Of a stretch of DNA of 64,000 bases, positions 51,881 through 64,000 are shown in pieces. The position numbers and the translations under genes were made by a program. Below the pieces are notes generated by a model. The model worked only from the letters and a program-made list of their open reading frames with translations, searched no databases and was not told where the DNA came from. Origin of the DNA: Pagrus major (taxonomy: Eukaryota > Chordata > Actinopteri > Spariformes > Sparidae); NCBI RefSeq assembly GCF_040436345.1, contig NC_133215.1, positions 22,680,806 through 22,744,805 of the forward strand, in the 5' to 3' direction. Position 1 is the stretch's first letter. Each line of letters starts with the position of its first letter.

Positions 51881-53245
51881 TGGCGTGGTTTTCTTAGTGA
51901 ATTAGACCTTAAACAAAGACGAGGACAATAGTCAAATTTAACTTTTTAATACTTGGCACAAGGACATCTTGTAAAAATGCACTCTTCAGCGTATATCCTG
52001 GCAATTCACTGTCAGTATACACAGGTGGGGTTAATTACAAGTGACCACAAACACCTGTATAATTAATCCCACCTGTTAATTGTGAAATTGACACAATATG
52101 GCTACAGGCTAAATAAGAGAGTCTTGCCCGAAACATCCATATGGTGATATTAAACAGTTAGCTAAACAAACAGGTTAACGCAGTTGCAGCAAACTGTAAT
52201 GACCTTATAATACATAGCTTTCCTGTCCAGTTCAAGACAACAGACTTGTTTATAATGTCAAACAAATAAAACTGTGTTCGCTAGTCTATAATAGAAATGG
52301 ATCCACAGTAATTCTTCCTTTCGCTGGGTGACCGTGTGCCAGTGTAAAAACAAGGTTTATAGGGAACCAATGTTAACCGATGGTTACATTTTTCTGTTTC
52401 CATTGCATTGCGCAATCAACATTTACTTAATAATTAAACGTTGAATCAGAAAACTTGTCTATTGCAAGTTTAAGCTGGCCCGTTTCAGTTCCTCATTTGA
52501 AATACTCGACTTTGCTTTATTGTTATTTTAGTCAGCAATTTCCAATTTGATTCAGTCAATTCAGTCAGTTTCAGATCCCTGGGAACATTTCAGATCAAAT
52601 TTTTTGGCCAGTATGAGTTCACGATACATCCTCTGGGGTTCAAATTAGTGAGGACCTGACCTTGACTTTTTTTAAAAAAAAAATACTTTATTTACAACAA
52701 AGACATAGAACAATTGCCATTGTAAAAAGTCCCAAAATACAGAAAATTACTGATACATTTTGTACGAGCCAAGGGAGACCTAAATTATGAGCCTTTTAAG
52801 AGTTCAAATAAAATTGATTCCCTTAAAAATACTGAAAGTCTTTGCAGCTTTTTTATTCTCCACATAGTCAATTTAAATGTCATAATGTTTGAGTTCAACA
52901 TTTAAGGACCTCAACTCACTTCACCAACACATAACAAAGACAGCGCTGATGCACCAATGGGAATATCCTGAGACCTGCATCCTGACTCCTGGCTTCCTAC
53001 TGGTATGGCATTTGTAGAAAAAGTTAGTATAAGATATAAGAATGCTGACTTACTAAAGAAGATATTTAAATTAAATTGTTCACACTATGCAGATTAAACA
53101 TTACATCAACTTAAGATACTCTTGTTTATGGTGTTGAATTCTCTTGTAATGTATTGCAAGATTGTTTATTGTGATCAAAGTAGACAAACTCATATGATCA
53201 TGCAGTATATGTCAATAAAAAGCTTAAGGAATGATAAACCTGGAG

Positions 53246-54243
53246 CAGTACCGGTTCACCCAATACGCACACTACGCACGTTGCGTAGGGCCCCGCAAAC
53301 TAATAGAGGCCCCGTGAAAAAAACAAACAAACAAAAAAAAAAAAGACGTGACCGTCCGTCGCACACGTGTCCCAGATTCCCAGCGCATCAGCCTAGCAAG
53401 ACAGCGTTTAGCACGCCACGATGAAGTGGAGTTATCCCTCGGGGAATGGAGGAAGAAACAGCATGACAATGAACTGCGGGAACAGCAGTCAGGTAACTCT
53501 CCTCTCCATGTGGGAGAGTGGGAGGGACTAGTCCGTGTTTGACCTACATTAACCCCGGTCTCCATGTGTGTCTTGCTGGCTACTATAATTTTAGTTGTAG
53601 TGTAGTTACAACTGCACTTATACAAAATGGAAAGTAATGGATAAATATTGACTAAGATTTAATTTTGTTTGCTTGGATAGCCCACAGGCAAATATAGATG
53701 CAGATATCTTAGTGAATAAATAAAACTCATGAAATATTATGACAATGGTGCTAAATAAATAATAATTATATAATAAATAATAATATAAATAATTACCTAC
53801 ATTTGAAGTATATGAAAGTAAAACAAGCGCAGCCAATTTGATGGAGCTGAATTAATAGTAGTGGTTTCGCCATCATGAGCATCAACCATGATGTGGGGAA
53901 GCAAATATCATATGATGACATTATTGATGATTTTGCATCCAGAAAGTGCAGAAAGGGACACTTTTAATGGTGAGTTATTTCAAACATTAACATGTTTACA
54001 TGCCCAACATTTAAGACTGTATGATTGTTTGTTTACACATTTAGTTTGATTTGATTTGTTCTGATTTGGTCTGAATTTATTCTTAGTTAGACCAACAGGT
54101 GGCGACAGTGCAATATGTTTAAAGGGGGGATGAGTGGAAGCACTGGGTGTCAGGTGCGACTGTTGAAAATTTTTGGAGTTCAGTTAGGAGGGCCCCTTTG
54201 CAGAATTTTGCCTAGGGCCCCATGGAGGTCTGAACCGGCTCTG
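53246..54243. mobile_element. hAT-type DNA transposon, 998 bp, with 8-bp target duplication
   Basis: Ends CAGTACCGGTTCA and TGAACCGGCTCTG are imperfect terminal inverted repeats (11 of 13 bases pair). They are flanked on both sides by ACCTGGAG (53238-53245 and 54244-54251), an 8-bp target-site duplication that is the hallmark of hAT elements. The interior includes GCGTAGGGCCCCGC near one end and CCTAGGGCCCCATGG near the other, and a 117-codon open frame with no hAT dimerisation signature that I can see. So it is non-autonomous or decayed. An intact target duplication implies a fairly recent insertion. It lies about 180 bases upstream of the lectin 7 start codon. Confidence 0.88.
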
Positions 54244-54433
54244 ACCTGGAGGATGAAGATTATTGCAGTGTAAGTTTACAAAGAAACACAACTTAGTGAA
54301 AAATGAGGAAGAAGAAACAGAGAAAGTTGCTGTATAAGCAGAGAGAGATATAAAAGAAGAATCACATCACAGACCAGCACCATTTAAAGAAAACACTTTG
54401 ACCAGCACGATCATCACTCTCAGTGGATAAAAT

Positions 54434-56715
54434 ATGGAGATGGTATTCTTTGAAGAGGAAGATGACATCGCCATAGTAAATGATGCTTCAGTGAAGGATG
54501 TTTCATTACAGAGCCACTCTGATGAAGAAATAAATGAAAAGACTGCTGCAGTGCCTGGTGAGAAAGATATCCTCAGTTTAGTACAAGTGTACTCAGCTTT
54601 ATACAAGTGTGTTTTAAGAAGTGACTTAAAATGGGGCACTGATTCAGCAAGCTTGAGATTGAGGGCTCTGACAGCAAATGCGTAATTACCTTTGGTTTTA
54701 AGATGCAAGAGCAGAGTTTTTTCTGATGATCTCAGTCAGCGCGCTTAGCCATAGGAGAAGAGCTCTGAGATGTAAGGAGGTGCCAAACCAGAGAGGGCCT
54801 TAAAAGTATTTTTAAATCAATTCAAAAATACTCTAGTTACCAATGTAAAAAGGTCAAAACGCGATGGTGTGATGTGGTCACAATTGTATAAGTTGGAGGG
54901 AGAGATTCTAATGGAGGGACTTTTGAGAGAGACATGTATAAAGGGATCAGTGATCGAGGTGTGTGGATGACCTTTCAAGGTTGGACAACCATTTTCATTT
55001 TCATGTGTAAGTCTAATTTAAAAACTCAGTTAAATAAAACTCTAAAATCTATGGCTGAGTGCTATAAGTTAGAGGCCAGTGGACAGTGGAGGAGGTGACT
55101 ATCAAAATGAGTCCTGATATGGTTGGTGGTGAGGGGTAGGACGACTTCAGCTTTGGTGTCATTGTGCTTGAGACAGTCTTCAGCCATCTAGTTTTTAATG
55201 TCTGCAGAGGTGATGAAGGGAGGTTTTATTACTAGGTTTGATGGGTGGATAGAGTTGTGTGTCATCAGCATAGGAATGGAACCAAATGTTTTTTCGTATA
55301 ATAGTTTCAATATTTTTTGATATTATGCTACCCTATGAACCATCTTAGCAAGCTGAGTGCTGCTGGCTTACATACAGTATAGGCAGCAGGGTTAGGTTTA
55401 CTTTTTTCAGACTACAGCAACAACTGCTCAAAATATCTATGCATGTCCCTTTACAGGTAGTGAATAGGTAGGTTTTGATATTGCATTACTGTTTTTTGTT
55501 GGCTATGGACTCCTGCATTTTAGCTTCAGGTGCTGGTGATGGAAAGAACAGTTCTTGCGGTGTGGCTGCATTGTGCCTGGGTGCGCTGTGTCTTCTCCTT
55601 CTGATTGGGTTCAAAACTCTGGTTTCCCAATGTGAGTACTTTATTAGCATGTTGATAAAGCTCCAGGAAGATAATACTGGTTGACAGTGTTTATTTGTTT
55701 ATGTTTTAAACAGATAACAAAAGCAAATCTGAGCAGGAAAGGGATATGTTCCTGTTTCAGACCAGATATAACAACCTGACTAAAGAAAGAGACCAGTTAC
55801 AGACCAGTTACGACAACCTCATCAGTGAGAGACACCAGTTAGCGGACAAGCTGACAAGACAGAAAGACCAGTCACAGACCAGTTACAACAACCTGACTAA
55901 AGAGAGAGACCAGCTACTGACCAGTTACAACAACCTGACTAAAGAGAGAGACCAGCTACTGACCAGTTACAACAACCTAACTACAGAGAAGGACCAGCTG
56001 CAAGAAAGATCTGAAGTCCTGACCGAAGACAGAAATAATCTTCAGGGAAAGCTTCAAGGTAAGTAAAATACAATTTCTGAAGAGAGTGTGCCGCCCTTAC
56101 AGAAAAACCACATGAATTTCACATGTGCAAAACACATGTGGTGAAGTGACCATATGTGTTTTTGCACATATGGTACCGCATTATCATATCTATTTAGGGA
56201 CCACTTGGAAGATATGATTATCCACTTTGGATTTTGGATTTGTTGCAAATGTGCACTCACTCAACTTAAATATTTGCTCTGACTGCTCTCTAAATATGTG
56301 TCTGTCAAAATCTATTCTTATTAGTGTGTTGATTGCTTAAATAATGGTGACCACTCTTTGCAGATACTGAGGCCAGTCTGAAAAACTTGACTGATGAGAG
56401 AGCTAACCTGAAGAGGACTCTGAATATCTTTGGTAAGCAAGATGATACAATAAATTGTTAAAATGAAATTAAACCCTCCTCAAAATTCTCAACATACCGT
56501 CTTGTCTCCTCTCTTTGTGTGAACCATTTGCTATTTGTTGTTGTAAATGAGACACTAACTTTTTTTTTCTGTTTCTCACCATGGTCAACAACAAGGGGTA
56601 TATTTCCAAGGTAGTTTCTATTACATTTCTACCACCAAGAAAACCTGGCAACAGAGTCGAGATGACTGTCTTCGAAAAGGTGCAGACCTGATGATTATCA
56701 ACAGCAAAGAAGAAC

Positions 56716-56781
<66 letters not shown>

Positions 56782-57256
56782 AAGCTTGGAGTTAGTCTAC
56801 ATTAGGTGGACATTGAAATGAGTTTAATGGAACTTCAATTTCAGTTAAGTTGTTTAAAGTTTGTGTCTCTCTTTTTAAAAAAGGATTTTGCAAACCGGTT
56901 CAAGAAGTACATGTGGATCGGCCTGACTGACTCACAGAGAGAGGGGACGTGGAAATGGGTGGATGGGACTCTGCTGACCAAAAGGTTCAGGCTTTTGTTT
57001 GTTTGTTTGTTCGTTTGCTTGCTTGTTTGTTTGTTTGTTTGTTTCAAATTAAATAATCTCCTTGTGCGTCTTGGATTGCATTCTCTGATAGAAGTTTATT
57101 TTTTCATATTGCAGCTACTGGGCTTCTGGGGAGCCTAACGGTAGAACACAAGAAAACTGCGGGGATATAAAGAATTATGATGCTGAAAAAAGTTGGAATG
57201 ATGAAAGCTGTTCCCATTCACTCTACTGGGTCTGTGAAAAGAAACTCCTGCTATAA
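54434..57256 (+). CDS. Type II C-type lectin receptor 7, long N-glycan neck
   Basis: Seven in-phase exons: 54434-54557, 55530-55631, 55714-56058, 56364-56432, 56596-56717, 56884-56984 and 57115-57256 (334 residues). The tail is acidic (FFEEEDDIAIVNDAS) and has no tyrosine. The membrane segment has ALCLGALCLLLLIGFKTLV, with a lysine near its outer end that lectins 3 and 8 lack. The neck (about 76-190) is built of 14-residue units such as SYNNLTKERDQLLT with repeated NLT sequons, followed by a second stalk exon. The CTLD lacks the N-terminal Cys pair and also the usual Trp: GVYF instead of GWVYF, because the exon starts later. It keeps DDC, WIGLTD, WKWVDG, GEPNG, ENC, SWND and YWVCEK. The acceptor of exon 5 is weak (CAACAACAAG). 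The first CTLD donor is a (GT)n tract. Confidence 0.82.
55746..56005 (+). repeat. Coding 42-bp repeats (lectin 7 neck)
   Basis: Units of AGTTACAACAACCTGACTAA type, about five, interrupted by a diverged stretch that encodes QLADKLTRQKDQ. Related to the neck repeats at 28494 and 61915. Confidence 0.85.
56718..56779. repeat. (GT)31 starting at CTLD splice donor, lectin 7
   Basis: An uninterrupted 62-base tract whose first GT is the donor of exon 56596-56717. Confidence 0.96.
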
Positions 57257-57959
57257 ATGCTTTGGCACAGGCAAAGCAAAGTGACAGTTGAGGAGGCCTT
57301 GTTGTTGTTTTAATAAGTCATTACAGCCTCAATACTGTGTGTTTGATCACCATTCAGTTATGTTACCTGTTATTTTTTATTGCATTTAGACACCACAAAA
57401 TGGTTCCTCTGCAACATTAAAACATTGCTTTCATGACATGGTGAATAATGCATTATATTAATTTAGAATATGTAGTCAACAACTGCTCTTTTATCTATTT
57501 TATTTTATTTCAAAGCACTCATTTAAATCACTTTGTATGCAAAATGTGTATTCAAAATCATCATCACCAACTTGAATTAAAGTTAAAAAGCAAAAATACA
57601 TATTCTGCAGTAGAATTGTCCCTGTAAATGATTTATATATTTTGTTGTTTTAGGATTAATATTACTTCTGCATATATGTTGCATTTTACTGCTGTAGATG
57701 TTTAAGGTTAAGCTCATTTTAACCTCTTTATGTACTGTTGGATAGTTTAATCTATAGAAATGCATCATAATCTAGAAGATCATATTTGAGGCATCACTGA
57801 CCTGTGAGACACACAAATGTCAACTTTTCATGAGCTCAGAAAAAACAGCTTGTTTTCTTGAGAAGAAGGAACATTTTCAAAACCCATAGAGGAACCCTTC
57901 ATCCTGCAATTTATCATAAACACCGAAAATTACTACATTTGGAGATACATTGTTCTCAC

Positions 57960-58170
57960 TGGATAGGAGGGATGTGAACAACTAATCTAAATAGTAACTA
58001 AAGCTGTTAGACAAATTAAATTAAATTAACAAAATAAAAAATAATATTTGCCTCTGATATGTAGTGGAGTAGAAGTATAACGTTTAAAATGTAAATAATA
58101 AACTAAAGCTCAAGTTCCCTGAATTTGGACTTAAGTACTTGAGGAAATGTACTTAATGTACTTAAATTAC
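57960..58170. mobile_element. MITE-like 'AAGTACTT' fragment
   Basis: Contains GTAGTGGAGTAGAAGTATAA and GGACTTAAGTACTTGAGGAAATGTACTTAA, as in the element at 49975-50490. Approximate ends. Confidence 0.45.
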
Positions 58171-58261
58171 TGGCAAACCCTGTAACTATCTATCACTGAT
58201 ATCATACCTGCATATCTGATATCTATCATTTCAACCAACAATCATTGTAACAATTGAATAG

Positions 58262-58622
<361 letters not shown>

Positions 58623-59993
58623 TCATGTTGATGGTACAGTGTCTTGTAATAGGGTCAATGGTGTCTCTGTCTCTGCCACTCCGCCCACCTATCACTTGTT
58701 TCTGCACTATGTGACTTCAATGAGAGGGTAGGATCAAGTGTTCAACAAATAACACTGTTATGGCATAATGAGTTTTGTTTGTAGTTAGCACCTATATGTT
58801 ACGTCTGACAAATTGTTACAGACCTGGGATTTGTATTTACAACAGTGGTGTTGCACTCAGAAACTGTGGGGGGCACCAAATCACACAAAATGTTAATTTC
58901 CACATAATGTGACTTTACGGTAATACATGATTTTGTCAAAAGCAAGGGTGACATGAGTTAAAGGACTTGGGGAGTTGTAACACAATATAGAGAATAGTGA
59001 GATGGTCAAAACACTAGAGGCCTGTACTATGAAGAAAGTTCAACATACCCCAGATATGTTTCTGTGATCTGGCTTCACTAAGCTTCACAATCACAATCAT
59101 GCTAAGTGGTCACATGAAGGTGATCATGTCTATAAGTCAGCCCAGGTTTTCCACAAACATGGAAAAGTCTTCTGGCAGGAGAGAAGGAATATGTTATTAA
59201 AGAAGAGCAAACCTTTAGACAAATACACAATGTTACACACATAATCCAGGCTTAAAGCAACACAGTTACAGCCAACAAATGCAGGACGGACAGCTGACAC
59301 AAACACTGCCGACTGTGTAAATGTGTAAATCAACAGGCTTATACAGTAATGTCACTGCCCCATCATTAGGGCACGAGTAGATAATCTGATTATAATTACA
59401 TTTGTGCATTGCATTAAATGAATATGTTCCTCTAATGTATTTTTATGCAGTGTATGAAAATTTAAGCCTTATTCTTTCAGCTGCAACCCCCATGGTGTCA
59501 AACGGACTTGGGAGCAAATTACGAAAAAAATATAGAAACATAATTCAAAGCAGTTCTTTCATATCTTCTAACAAGGCTTTATTGCTTTAATCTGTTTCTC
59601 TGTTGTATAAAAAGCACAATGAAATGGCTGTGACATTGCATGCAGGCAACAGGTGACACCTCTCATGATCTTCTATCAATAATAATGCCATTTTCCAAAA
59701 AAATTGATTGGTCAGAAGGTGGTGCTTTTAGTGAAACATAACCCGCTCCAGTTATGTTTTATGTGTGCAGCATAACAATATATCCTGGTAAGAAGTGAAC
59801 CACCATTATAACACTGAAAGGTTAGAGTTTACCCTGAAGTTACCTTACTAACTAAAAAGCTGCTTTGTGATTGAGGCCTCTGATATTTTATAAATGGTCG
59901 TACAAATGAAGAAGTGTTTCACTTCAACAGTTATCATCTGCTGTTTATCTTATTTGTACATCACAGAGTGCCAGAGTTTACAGAAGTGAAAAA

Positions 59994-59995
<2 letters not shown>

Positions 59996-60046
<51 letters not shown>
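59996..60046. repeat. (GT)n microsatellite, intergenic
   Basis: About 25 GT units. Unlike the tracts at 42368, 47239 and 56718 it is not next to any exon I can identify. Confidence 0.95.
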
Positions 60047-60047
<1 letters not shown>

Positions 60048-60398
60048 AAAATAGTGTGCTGCTGTCAGAGAATTGTTATTGTATTAAACAAAGGTATAAG
60101 TTGTGTGAATGGCAGACATTTTATGGTAGTTAACACAGTCTTTTGGAGGCTGCTGTGCATATACAGTATGTCAAATGATTTTAAACAGTGTGAGATTCTA
60201 AAATAATTCAGTTTCCTGTTAAATGCAGTCTTGTGTGTGAATGTGTTGCAGACTATTTCACAGGTGTTAGGAACGCCTTCTATTTCAGAGAGGTCAGCAC
60301 AATAGTTTATCATTTATCATTTCAGAAGCTCACTCTCCAGACTTTGATGCCCTCAGGCCCCTCAGGACCAAACTGAACTGTCAATACAGCTGAGTGTC

Positions 60399-62106
60399 AT
60401 GGATCAATTCGATATCTATGTTAATGTAGAGAGACCTTCAGGTAATCCTGGTAAGAGGAGGACTTTGGGAAAATGTTCAGAAAATATTTATGCAAATGAA
60501 AACAAGATCCACACCCTGGAGCCAAAGAGACCTGAACCTGCACTCTCAGGTAATGAACACAAACATGTAAACACTCTAAAAGGATGCTGACTGCATTTCT
60601 TACATAACACCACACACAAACATTATATTACATATTCTCAAAGAACTCGTGTGAAGTAAAACAAAGACTTACATGACGTGTTTGAGAAACCATAATGTGA
60701 AGGAGGCAGAGAGGAAAGAAGTTAACCACAGCACTGAGTCTACCAACTCTCTGATATACTTTATTGATCCTTCTGGAGGAAACTTTTATTTGGCTTCAAC
60801 ATGCTGCAGATCAGACCTAATTGTACTAATTCTGAAAATAGTGCCACTCAATCTTTAGATTGTTCATTATTGTGCTGATGACACACAGAAATACTTTTCC
60901 ATATCATCTGATGAGAGGATTTCAATTTAATTTTCTTGGTGGGACTCTTCAGGTTTTTGCTTCTACAGTTTTTCACTTCAACAAAAGTTTTACATTTCCC
61001 CTTTTAATTTGCTGTTGTTGTGAGGTGCAATGTGTGAAAAGAGAACAAACTGGACCCTTGGCCACTGACACTAAACAATTATGAATAAAATGTTTATTGC
61101 TTTTTGTTCTGTCAGCTGTAGATGATATTTGACTTTACACTTAGTCGACTCTCTCAATGAGAGATGAAATAGAGAAATGTTACAGATCTCAACTCCTGAG
61201 TCATTCTACTGCCTCGAATCCCTGGTGGCAGGGATTTGATGATTAGTCGGGTTGTTTCATGGCTGGACCAGGGGTTCCCAAGAGCTTTGTGGCTGCTGCT
61301 TGGAGTATTTCTTTAATGACAATGTTTTATCATTGTATATCTATTAATGATTACACGTTGTTATTTATGTGTTTTATTCAAGCGCTTGACTCCATCTAAA
61401 GGCAAAAAATGAAAGGGAAAAATAAGGGAAATAAAGGGAAAAATGTTAGGATTAATCTCTGTTTTGTCTTTTTATTTCTTGCTTTCATGATTGTAATTTG
61501 TGTAAACCACCAATACAAGGCTTTATTTACTATATTTGTAATGATATTGAAACACAAACAAATTACAAATATTGTCTTCTAATTCCAGCTGCTGTAGATA
61601 CACGAGTTCAGAAGAGCTCACTCAGAGCTGCTGCAGTGATTCTGGGTCTGCTGTGTCTTCTCCTCCTGACTGGACTCATAACTCTGGTTGTCATGTGTGA
61701 GTACTTTGTTAGCATGCTGATGAAGCAACAGGTGATACTGGCTAACAGTATTTGTTTGTTATTATTAATTGTGGTCTAAGTTCATATGTGTTCATATATG
61801 ATTTCCTCACTCAAAACTAAATTCTCTCAGCAAATTGTTTTAAACCTGTTTTTGTTTCAAACACAGTAACCAGGAGCAATGAAATGCATAAAATGAAGAT
61901 GGTCGGGTTACAGGCTAGTTACAACAACCTGACTGAAGAAAGAGACCAACTACAGACCAGTTACAACAACCTGACTGAAGAAAGAGACCAGCTACAGACC
62001 AGTTTCAACAACCTGACTGAAGAAAGAGACCAGCTACAGAACAATTACAACCAACTGGTTACAGCCCTGACCAATGAGAGAAATGATCTTCAGAGAAAGG
62101 TTGAAG
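60399..62106 (+). CDS. Lectin receptor 8, 5' exons (tail, membrane, neck)
   Basis: Three in-phase exons: 60399-60549, 61589-61696 and 61867-62106. The tail starts MDQFDIYVNVERPSG and later has NIYANENK, giving two YxN sites; YVNV is a textbook Grb2 SH2 ligand. The membrane exon has AAAVILGLLCLLLLTGLITLV. The neck exon (240 bases) encodes three 14-residue units of SYNNLTEERDQLQT type, each with an NLT sequon, then a degenerate unit ending LQRKVEG at a GTAACC donor. The closest relative in the window is lectin 3. No stalk or CTLD exons are found in the remaining 1.9 kb, which is repeat-rich. They may lie beyond the window or have been lost. Confidence 0.72.
61915..62060 (+). repeat. Coding 42-bp repeats (lectin 8 neck)
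   Basis: Three nearly identical units (AGTTACAACAACCTGACTGA and onward) plus a degenerate one. Confidence 0.88.
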
Positions 62107-62289
62107 GTAACCAGAGAATGCAATTTCTGAAGAGACTGTGATGCAATTGCTGGCTGCTATAGCTGATGCTGAGCTGTATTGCTTTAATGTTTAGCTGGGA
62201 GCTAAACAGTACATCTGTCTTTTTGACTTTATGAAGACTTAGAATAGTAGAAAAGGTATCAAGGGTGCAAAATATCGTGTACGCAATGT

Positions 62290-62765
62290 TTCACTAACAA
62301 GACCACGCCACAGTTTAACGTTAAGGCAGTTTATTTAAATTGGTAGAAGATTTTGGAAGGGATAGGAAAGGGGGGTTGGGTTGTTGGATGAAGGAAAGGG
62401 GGGTCGAGGTTGGTGGATGAAGAGGGGGGTTTGAGTAGGGTTGCGGATTGGCTGGACCGTCTAGGAACCAGGGAGGTTGAGACTCAGAGTGGGGGTACGT
62501 CTCGATGGGCGCATGTCTTGGTCGGCGTGGCTTCATCATCCCCCCCGTGGTTCCTGTGCTTGAATGGCCTTGGTCCCTCTTCTGGAGGATCTTCTTGCCA
62601 TGGGATGGCGATGTCAAAGGCTGGGCTGCCGGTGATGCTGTGTGAGAGGATAGTGGAGAAGGAGAGGGTCTGGGGGGGAGGGTTATAAGAACTTGAGACG
62701 AACAGGAGAGAAATGTTTAGGCTTGCATATATAGATTTCACAGGTGATTGAATCAGCGTTTCGGT
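62290..62765 (-). repeat. Dispersed repeat, minus copy
   Basis: Reverse complement of the 51380-51880 repeat, in the same order: ACTTAAATTGGTAGAAG-like start, TTCTTGCCATGGGATGG, GGCTGGGCTGCCGGTGAT, GAGAAGGAGAGGGTCTGG, and GGCTTGCATATATAGATTTC at the far end. It lies just after the last visible exon of lectin 8. Confidence 0.65.
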
Positions 62766-63044
62766 GCAAGCTGGGGTTCTGCCTTACGTAGGCCTTTGAT
62801 CAGCATGGTGACGTGGGGATGAGAAGCGGAGGGGGCTGGAGCTCCGGAGAGCAGTTTGATGAAGAAGTTGATGCCGCTGAGATATACTTTGATGGTGGAA
62901 GTTCTGATTTTGAGAACCGTATGGGCATATATGATGAAGCTGGTTATTGTTACGATGTAGATGGAGGGGAAAGGGAGGTTGTGAAGGGTATGAAATGACA
63001 GTGTAGTAAGATGAAAGGGTTTTGGTTTAGCGCAAAGGTAACTT

Positions 63045-63425
63045 TATTTGAATTGATAGAAGGCTTGATGAGGGTAGGAGAGAGGGGTCGAGGTAGGTGG
63101 ATGTAAGACAGAGGGGTCGAGGTAGGTGGATGTAGGAGAGAGTGGTCGAGGTAGGTGGATGTAGGAGAGGGGGGTTCGAGGTAGGTGGATGTAGGAGAGG
63201 GGGGTCGAGTGCGTTGCGCGAAACGGAAAGGGGGGTTGAGTGTGTTGGACGAAACAGAAATGGGGGGCCAAGTGCGTTGGACGAAACAGAAAGGGGGGTC
63301 GTGTGGAAAGGGGTCGAGGTAGGTGGATGAAAGGTAAAGAGGTGGATGTAGGAGAGAGGGGTCGAGTGTGTTGGATGAAGGAAAGGGGTCGAGTGTGTTG
63401 CGAACAGAAAGGGAAGAGGGATAAA
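63045..63425. repeat. GGTCGAGGTAGGTGGATGTAGGAGAG minisatellite
   Basis: About ten degenerate units of roughly 29-31 bases. The start of the block (TTTGAATTGATAGAAGGCTTG) resembles the edge of the repeat at 62335, so the minisatellite probably grew inside another copy of that repeat. Open frames on both strands are by-products. Confidence 0.85.
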
Positions 63426-63789
63426 AAAGGAGGAAGTCGGGAAAGACCAGCAGTGGATGAGCCCTGGCCTGTGGTGGCAGTGGCTGTGTGCACAGTGGTG
63501 TGATTGGCAGTGGTTGCTGGAAATGGGTAACTGGGGGTAGCTGCGGGTGCTACGTTACCTGGGGCAAAGGAAGACTGAAGAGGCGAGGAAAGGGTGCTGG
63601 GATGGAGGAATGTGTTCAAGGGTTGATCGTGCAGCCTGCAGTTACAGGGAAGCGAGGAATTAGGAAAAAAGGGGGTGGGACAGGTAAGACAGGTGGGGAG
63701 AACACACGGGGGAGATACGACCTGGCCCTCTGTGGGGGCTGCGCGGAGATGTCATCGGTGAGCCGCGAAGTGTGTGGTGGACGGAGTGA

Positions 63790-64000
63790 AGGCAGTGTTG
63801 CCAACTTCACGACTTTGTCGCTATATTTAGCGAGTTTTCAAACCCCTCTAGCGACTAATGACAAATCTAATGACTTTTTCTGGTGTTATTGGAGACTTTT
63901 GGAGATTGCCATGGGCCCCTCCCCCATCCCAAAGCACTCACAGGTGGCCCAGTCCTCGCGCAACAGTCCCTCCCAGCTGCAGTCAGAGCAGGAGAAGTTC
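63790..64000. mobile_element. TAGCGAC-rich repeat, runs off window
   Basis: CAGTGTTGCCAACTTCACGACTTTGTCGCTATATTTAGCGAG with repeated GACTTTT words is a form I associate with dispersed DNA elements of fish. Only one end is inside the window. Confidence 0.45.

Larger units (their letters stand above)
49494..53237. other. Intergenic lectin 6-7, repeat-rich
   Basis: No gene seen in about 3.7 kb. Recognisable parts are the MITE-like piece near 49.98-50.47 kb and a dispersed repeat near 51.38-51.88 kb, listed separately. The remainder is AT-rich and featureless to me. Confidence 0.5.

Noticed and set aside
63044-63619. 191-codon Pro/Ser/Thr-rich minus-strand frame
   Set aside because: It spans the GGTCGAGGTAGGTGG minisatellite. 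Codon periodicity mirrors the repeat.

Overview
The window looks like nuclear DNA of a teleost fish, probably a spiny-rayed (percomorph) species. The evidence is compact introns, fish LINE and hAT relics, long (GT)n tracts, replication-dependent histone genes with vertebrate-type 3' stem-loops, and a tandem family of type II C-type lectin receptors of the fish CD209-like / ILLR / KLR kind. The species assignment is inference.

The left part (about 0.8-16.6 kb) is a loose histone cluster: H1(-), H2B(-), H4(+), H1(+), and a divergent H2A(-)/H3(+) pair sharing a 367-bp promoter. All six genes are intronless and each is followed by the 16-nt histone stem-loop. The two H1 genes lie in arms of a 1.24-kb inverted duplication about 10 kb apart. 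Between the histones lie an orphan Gfi1-like zinc-finger fragment, a 307-bp satellite array, a single-exon coiled-coil gene (4806-6104, minus) ending in a Lys7/Cys-rich tail, and 3' ends of LINEs.

The right part (about 18-62 kb) is a cluster of eight type II membrane C-type lectin loci, one on minus (18.0-21.0 kb) and seven on plus. I rebuilt exons from splice sites and reading phase. The plan is: cytoplasmic exon, transmembrane exon, one or more stalk exons (all symmetric phase 1-1), then three exons for the C-type lectin domain (CTLD). Six loci have all CTLD exons. The locus at 27.6 kb has only tail, membrane and neck exons and a shifted frame. The one at 60.4 kb loses its continuation among repeats and may run out of the window. 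There are two membrane/neck classes: class 1 (18.0, 22.3, 34.9, 39.7 and 44.0 kb) with a short coiled stalk, and class 2 (27.6, 54.4 and 60.4 kb) with a neck of 14-residue repeats, most carrying an N-glycosylation sequon. Five plus-strand CTLDs keep the mannose-type EPN and WND motifs but lack the N-terminal disulfide. The minus-strand gene keeps that disulfide but has QPG instead of EPN/QPD.

Features deserving most attention are YxN (Grb2-type) tyrosine motifs in the tails; (GT)n tracts starting exactly at the same CTLD splice donor in three paralogs; a long (TG)n just before the membrane-exon acceptor of the 39.7-kb gene; a near-perfect 169-bp exon duplication in that gene; a GC-AG intron; and an H1 pair in which only the globular-domain part has diverged. 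The rest is dispersed repeats: LINE tails, a 998-bp hAT element with 8-bp target duplication, MITE-like pieces, an LTR relic, mini- and microsatellites.
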